This document shows positions 61,504 to 64,000 of a stretch of 64,000 nucleotides of DNA, one piece after another. The first letter of the stretch is position 1, and each line of letters begins with the position of its first letter. The stretch lies in the NCBI GenBank assembly GCA_038239345.1, contig JBBSEX010000005.1, positions 248,001 through 312,000 of the forward strand, written 5' to 3'. This stretch comes from JBBSEX01 sp038239345 (GTDB lineage: Bacteria > Acidobacteriota > Terriglobia > Bryobacterales > Bryobacteraceae). Position numbers and translations under genes: made by a program. The notes beneath the pieces were generated by a model. That model was not told where the DNA came from, did not search any database, and worked only from the letters and a program-made list of their open reading frames with translations.

Positions 61504-63656
61504 TTCTCACGCAACATCTTGGTTAGACGTTCCAGTTGGTCGTTCAGTGTGTGCAAGACCCCAGTCACGGCTTCGGCCTGCTGATTGGCTTCCGTCCAGC
61601 GCCCTGCTTCCACGGCTTCGCGCACGCCAGGCAAGGTCTTCGCGCCATAACCGGTGTACAAGCCGGGGGCGTAAATCTGATTCTTGTACCACTCCCGTCC
61701 GGGCAAGCCCTGGGGCAGCGTCAGGGCCCGTTCGGTCTGATAAATCGCTTCGCTCATGCGACGCAGACGATCGGTTGGAATTTCGTCAACTCGGGCCAGC
61801 GCGCCATCCAGCGCCTCTTCATAACTCTTGGCCCGCACCATCAAGCGCGCCAGTTCCGCCACGATATCGCCGAACTCGACGTTGCCCCCGCTTCGGGCCA
61901 CCTGTTTCTGAATCTGCTCCGTATAAACCTGCAGGGTCTGCGCTAATCGCACGTATTCAAATGGAGGCAGGCTCGAATCGGAAAGCCGGGCGATGGAAGT
62001 GGCCATTAATTGCGTTAGCGCTCTTCCATAAGCGCCGTCCCCGTCGGAGAATCGCTGATACCAGGCCAGGCTATCGTAGACCGAGTGATAGACGCCAACC
62101 GAATCCGATCCGCCGAAGCCGAGATTCAAACTGGCGATTCCGACATGATCGAGAAAGGCCACATAGTCGGAACCGGCTCCCAGAGGACCGAGTGAAAGTT
62201 CCGCCGGCGCAGCATCGTTCGACCCTCCATCCTGGCGCAAGGTCTCCAGCAAAACCTTACGCGTGGAAGGATCGGCCACATCACGCAATACTTCGGTAAG
62301 AAATTTTTCCAGTGTATGAGAACCCGCCGCGGCTAGCGTTCCCTTTCCATTGGAATCGGAATTCAAATAGACCAGGGCTTTCCGGTTCAGCTCGGCCTTA
62401 TGTTTCTCAACCCATTCCGTGGAACCGATTAGGCCGAACTCCTCGCCATCCCACAATGCCAGTACGATGGTGCGCTTCGGTTGCCACCCGGCTTTATGTA
62501 ACGCGGCGAGAATGCGGGCGGTTTCGAGTAAAGAGGACGCACCACTGATGGGATCGCTGGCGCCATAAACCCAGGCGTCGTGATGATTGCCGTAGATGAT
62601 CCACTGATCGGCAAATTCTTTTCCCGGTATCGTGGCGATGACGTCGTAAACGGGACGCGTGCTCCAATCGAAATCCACTTTCAGATGCACCGTCGCCGAG
62701 CCCGGCCCGATGTGATAGGTAATCGGCAACGAACCGCGCCACGGCGGCGGAGCCACGGGACCACTCAGATTTTCCAACAGCGGCTTGGCATCGCCATACG
62801 AAATCGGCAGCACGGGAATCTTCATCAGCGTCGCCGCTTCGGCGATCGTAAGCCGCTTCGAACCGGGTTCCGAAGCCCAGCCCGGCGACAGCGGATCGCC
62901 TGTATGCAGCGCCATATCCATCACGCTGCCACGCTGTACACCTTGCTCGGGACGAAATGCTCCGCGGGGATAGACGTCGCCCCGGTAGTATCCGTCCTCA
63001 TGTGGATCGGAATAAATCAGACAACCGATCGCGCCATGCTCTTGCGCCACTTTCGGCTTCACGCCGCGCCAGCTCCCGCCATAGCGGGCGATCACGATCT
63101 TACCTTTCACGTCGATGCCCAGGGTTTTCAAAAGTTCGTAATCCTCGGGCAAGCCGTAGTTTACGTAAACCAGCGGCGCGGTGACGTCGCCCGAAGCGGA
63201 ATAGGCGTTGTAGGGAGGCAACTGATCGGCGGTGTCGCTATCGCGATCGGCCGCAATGTGAGGCTCTTGCAGTTTGGCCTCGTAATACACCGGCTTGACC
63301 ATCTCCAGAGCGCGTGTGGTGGGATATGGAATCAGCCCCTCGAAGGTTTCGATATGGGCATCCAGATCCCACTCCTTCATCAAACCGAGCGCATACTGGG
63401 CGACCGCTTTCGATTGCGGCGAGCCGGCGGGATGGGGTTTGGCGGCCATCTGTTCCATGTACTGGCGAATGCGCGAAGCATCGGCGAGGGCACGCAAACG
63501 GCCTTCCAGATCGGCCTGCTTCCCCCATTGCGCCGGCGGATAACCACGTATCGGAGCAATTTGGGCGACGCCGGAAAACGGCATGAAGAGAAGGAAGAGA
63601 GCGGCTACCTGGCTGGCCGGCGAAGCGTTTGCTGGGAAGGTAACCTTCATCGGCAC
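61500..63656 (-). CDS. Exported M28 metallopeptidase (glutamate carboxypeptidase II-like)
   Basis: 718 residues from GTG at 63656 (ATG at 63650 is possible), with a signal peptide (ASQVAALFLLFMPFSGVAQ). A protease-associated domain (GKIVIARYGGSWRGVKPK) is inserted before the M28 core. The zinc-site residues are in IIYGNHHDAWVYGASDP, LWDGEEFGLIGSTEW, LVYLNSDSNGKG and VGVYHSVYDSLAWY. A transferrin-receptor-like dimerisation domain ends the protein. It trims peptides outside the cytosol. Its stop overlaps the moeA start, which may be incidental to function. Confidence 0.94.
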   Translation of the reverse strand: MPMKVTFPANASPASQVAALFLLFMPFSGVAQIAPIRGYPPAQWGKQADLEGRLRALADASRIRQYMEQMAAKPHPAGSPQSKAVAQYALGLMKEWDLDAHIETFEGLIPYPTTRALEMVKPVYYEAKLQEPHIAADRDSDTADQLPPYNAYSASGDVTAPLVYVNYGLPEDYELLKTLGIDVKGKIVIARYGGSWRGVKPKVAQEHGAIGCLIYSDPHEDGYYRGDVYPRGAFRPEQGVQRGSVMDMALHTGDPLSPGWASEPGSKRLTIAEAATLMKIPVLPISYGDAKPLLENLSGPVAPPPWRGSLPITYHIGPGSATVHLKVDFDWSTRPVYDVIATIPGKEFADQWIIYGNHHDAWVYGASDPISGASSLLETARILAALHKAGWQPKRTIVLALWDGEEFGLIGSTEWVEKHKAELNRKALVYLNSDSNGKGTLAAAGSHTLEKFLTEVLRDVADPSTRKVLLETLRQDGGSNDAAPAELSLGPLGAGSDYVAFLDHVGIASLNLGFGGSDSVGVYHSVYDSLAWYQRFSDGDGAYGRALTQLMATSIARLSDSSLPPFEYVRLAQTLQVYTEQIQKQVARSGGNVEFGDIVAELARLMVRAKSYEEALDGALARVDEIPTDRLRRMSEAIYQTERALTLPQGLPGREWYKNQIYAPGLYTGYGAKTLPGVREAVEAGRWTEANQQAEAVTGVLHTLNDQLERLTKMLREK

Positions 63657-63657
63657 T

Positions 63658-64000
63658 CTACGTTTTTGATTTCAGGAATGACAGAAATTCTTGCGGATCC
63701 TTCGTCAATCCGGGAAATACTTTCACTACTTTCTCATCGGAATCGAGCAGAGCATAATACGGCATGGCTACGGTTTGAAACCGCTTGTCTTCCATTTCCT
63801 GATTCAGCCGCGAAGCTTCGTCGGACCCGTCGGTATACAACTCCACCAGCACAAGATCCTTCAGAGCGGCGGCGATTTCCGGCCGCGGAAACATGTTCGC
63901 TTTCATCCAGTGGCAGTTCGTGCAGGCGTAGCCGGTGAAGTTCACCAACAGCAGTTTATTTTCCTGCTTCGCCTTTGCCAGCGCGTCCGGATACTGGTTC
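63658..64000 (-). CDS. C-terminal thioredoxin domain of a DsbD-like protein (partial)
   Basis: The frame is open to the window edge; a GTG at 63948 is internal, because codons before it continue the fold (NQYPDALAKAKQENKLLL). The visible 113 residues contain VNFTGYACTNCHWMKANMF, the CxxC redox site of the DsbD gamma domain (Cys-Thr-Asn-Cys), and a C-terminal KVVKVFPGLTKDPQEFLSFL. The upstream transmembrane part lies outside. It stops 2 bases before the M28 peptidase gene limit on the same strand. Confidence 0.85.
   Translation of the reverse strand, partial: NQYPDALAKAKQENKLLLVNFTGYACTNCHWMKANMFPRPEIAAALKDLVLVELYTDGSDEASRLNQEMEDKRFQTVAMPYYALLDSDEKVVKVFPGLTKDPQEFLSFLKSKT

Overview
The window looks like chromosomal DNA of an acidobacterium, most likely of the Solibacter/Bryobacter branch. 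This is inferred from gene content: a C-terminal module of the Solibacter TIGR03437 type, an acidobacterial-type secreted VWFA protein, an ECF sigma/anti-sigma operon carrying HEAT-repeat genes, MacB-like permeases, and dense operons with many GTG/TTG starts. GC looks moderately high by eye. I see no rRNA, tRNA, CRISPR array, insertion sequence or prophage, and no gene-free stretch above about 300 bases.

Layout. 1-1101: end of a membrane glycosyltransferase-like operon. 1280-2581: unknown 433-residue protein. 2519-7112: six tightly packed minus-strand genes (PPIase, HExxH protein, TlpA lipoprotein, DsbD-alpha-like protein, amidohydrolase lipoprotein, GT9 glycosyltransferase). 7158-8638: frameshifted acetylesterase. 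8714-10430: divergent BON protein and exported Gfo/Idh/MocA oxidoreductase. 10443-15036: metH and an exported protein with an in-frame stop. 15172-19246: five-gene plus-strand run (DoxX-like, GNAT, selD, pyrF, Ldh_2 dehydrogenase), then uvrA. 22232-23294: three small genes, one very cysteine-rich. 23291-24001: lone LolD/MacB-type ATPase. 24056-27688: ECF sigma, anti-sigma and two HEAT proteins. 27960-29891: tandem paralogues, the second fused to thioredoxin. 29912-31469: frameshifted EamA transporter divergent from a CGNR regulator. 31472-37909: PhoPQ-related hydrolase, trpD, sucCD, ndk and dnaB. 37917-43507: SDR, tpx, YyaL-type protein and a beta-lactamase-like exported protein. 43628-46128: two MacB permeases. 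46256-50557: lnt, lipA, TonB-like, CheB-like and rnhA. 50581-53703: exported TPR-CHAT protease-like protein and a TfoX-N protein. 53901-57954: PspA/ESCRT-III-like module. 57988-63656: ArsR, VWFA, moaB, moaC, moeA and an M28 peptidase. 63658-64000: C-terminus of a DsbD-like protein.

The strongest candidate for a little-described system is 54481-57954: a 32-residue membrane peptide, a PspA/IM30 (ESCRT-III superfamily) protein, a two-helix membrane protein with a long cytosolic part, and a AAA+ ATPase with a degenerate first and an intact second AAA module. The last two genes overlap by ATGA. It reads as a self-contained membrane-remodelling or envelope-stress device with its own Vps4-like motor. 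Other points worth following are an inverted pair of DnaA-box-like sites in front of dnaB, a probable leaderless promoter at 9201, a short-chain dehydrogenase whose catalytic lysine is asparagine, and several disrupted reading frames (7995, 14995, 30463, and a glycosyltransferase lacking a standard start) that are either real decay or assembly errors.
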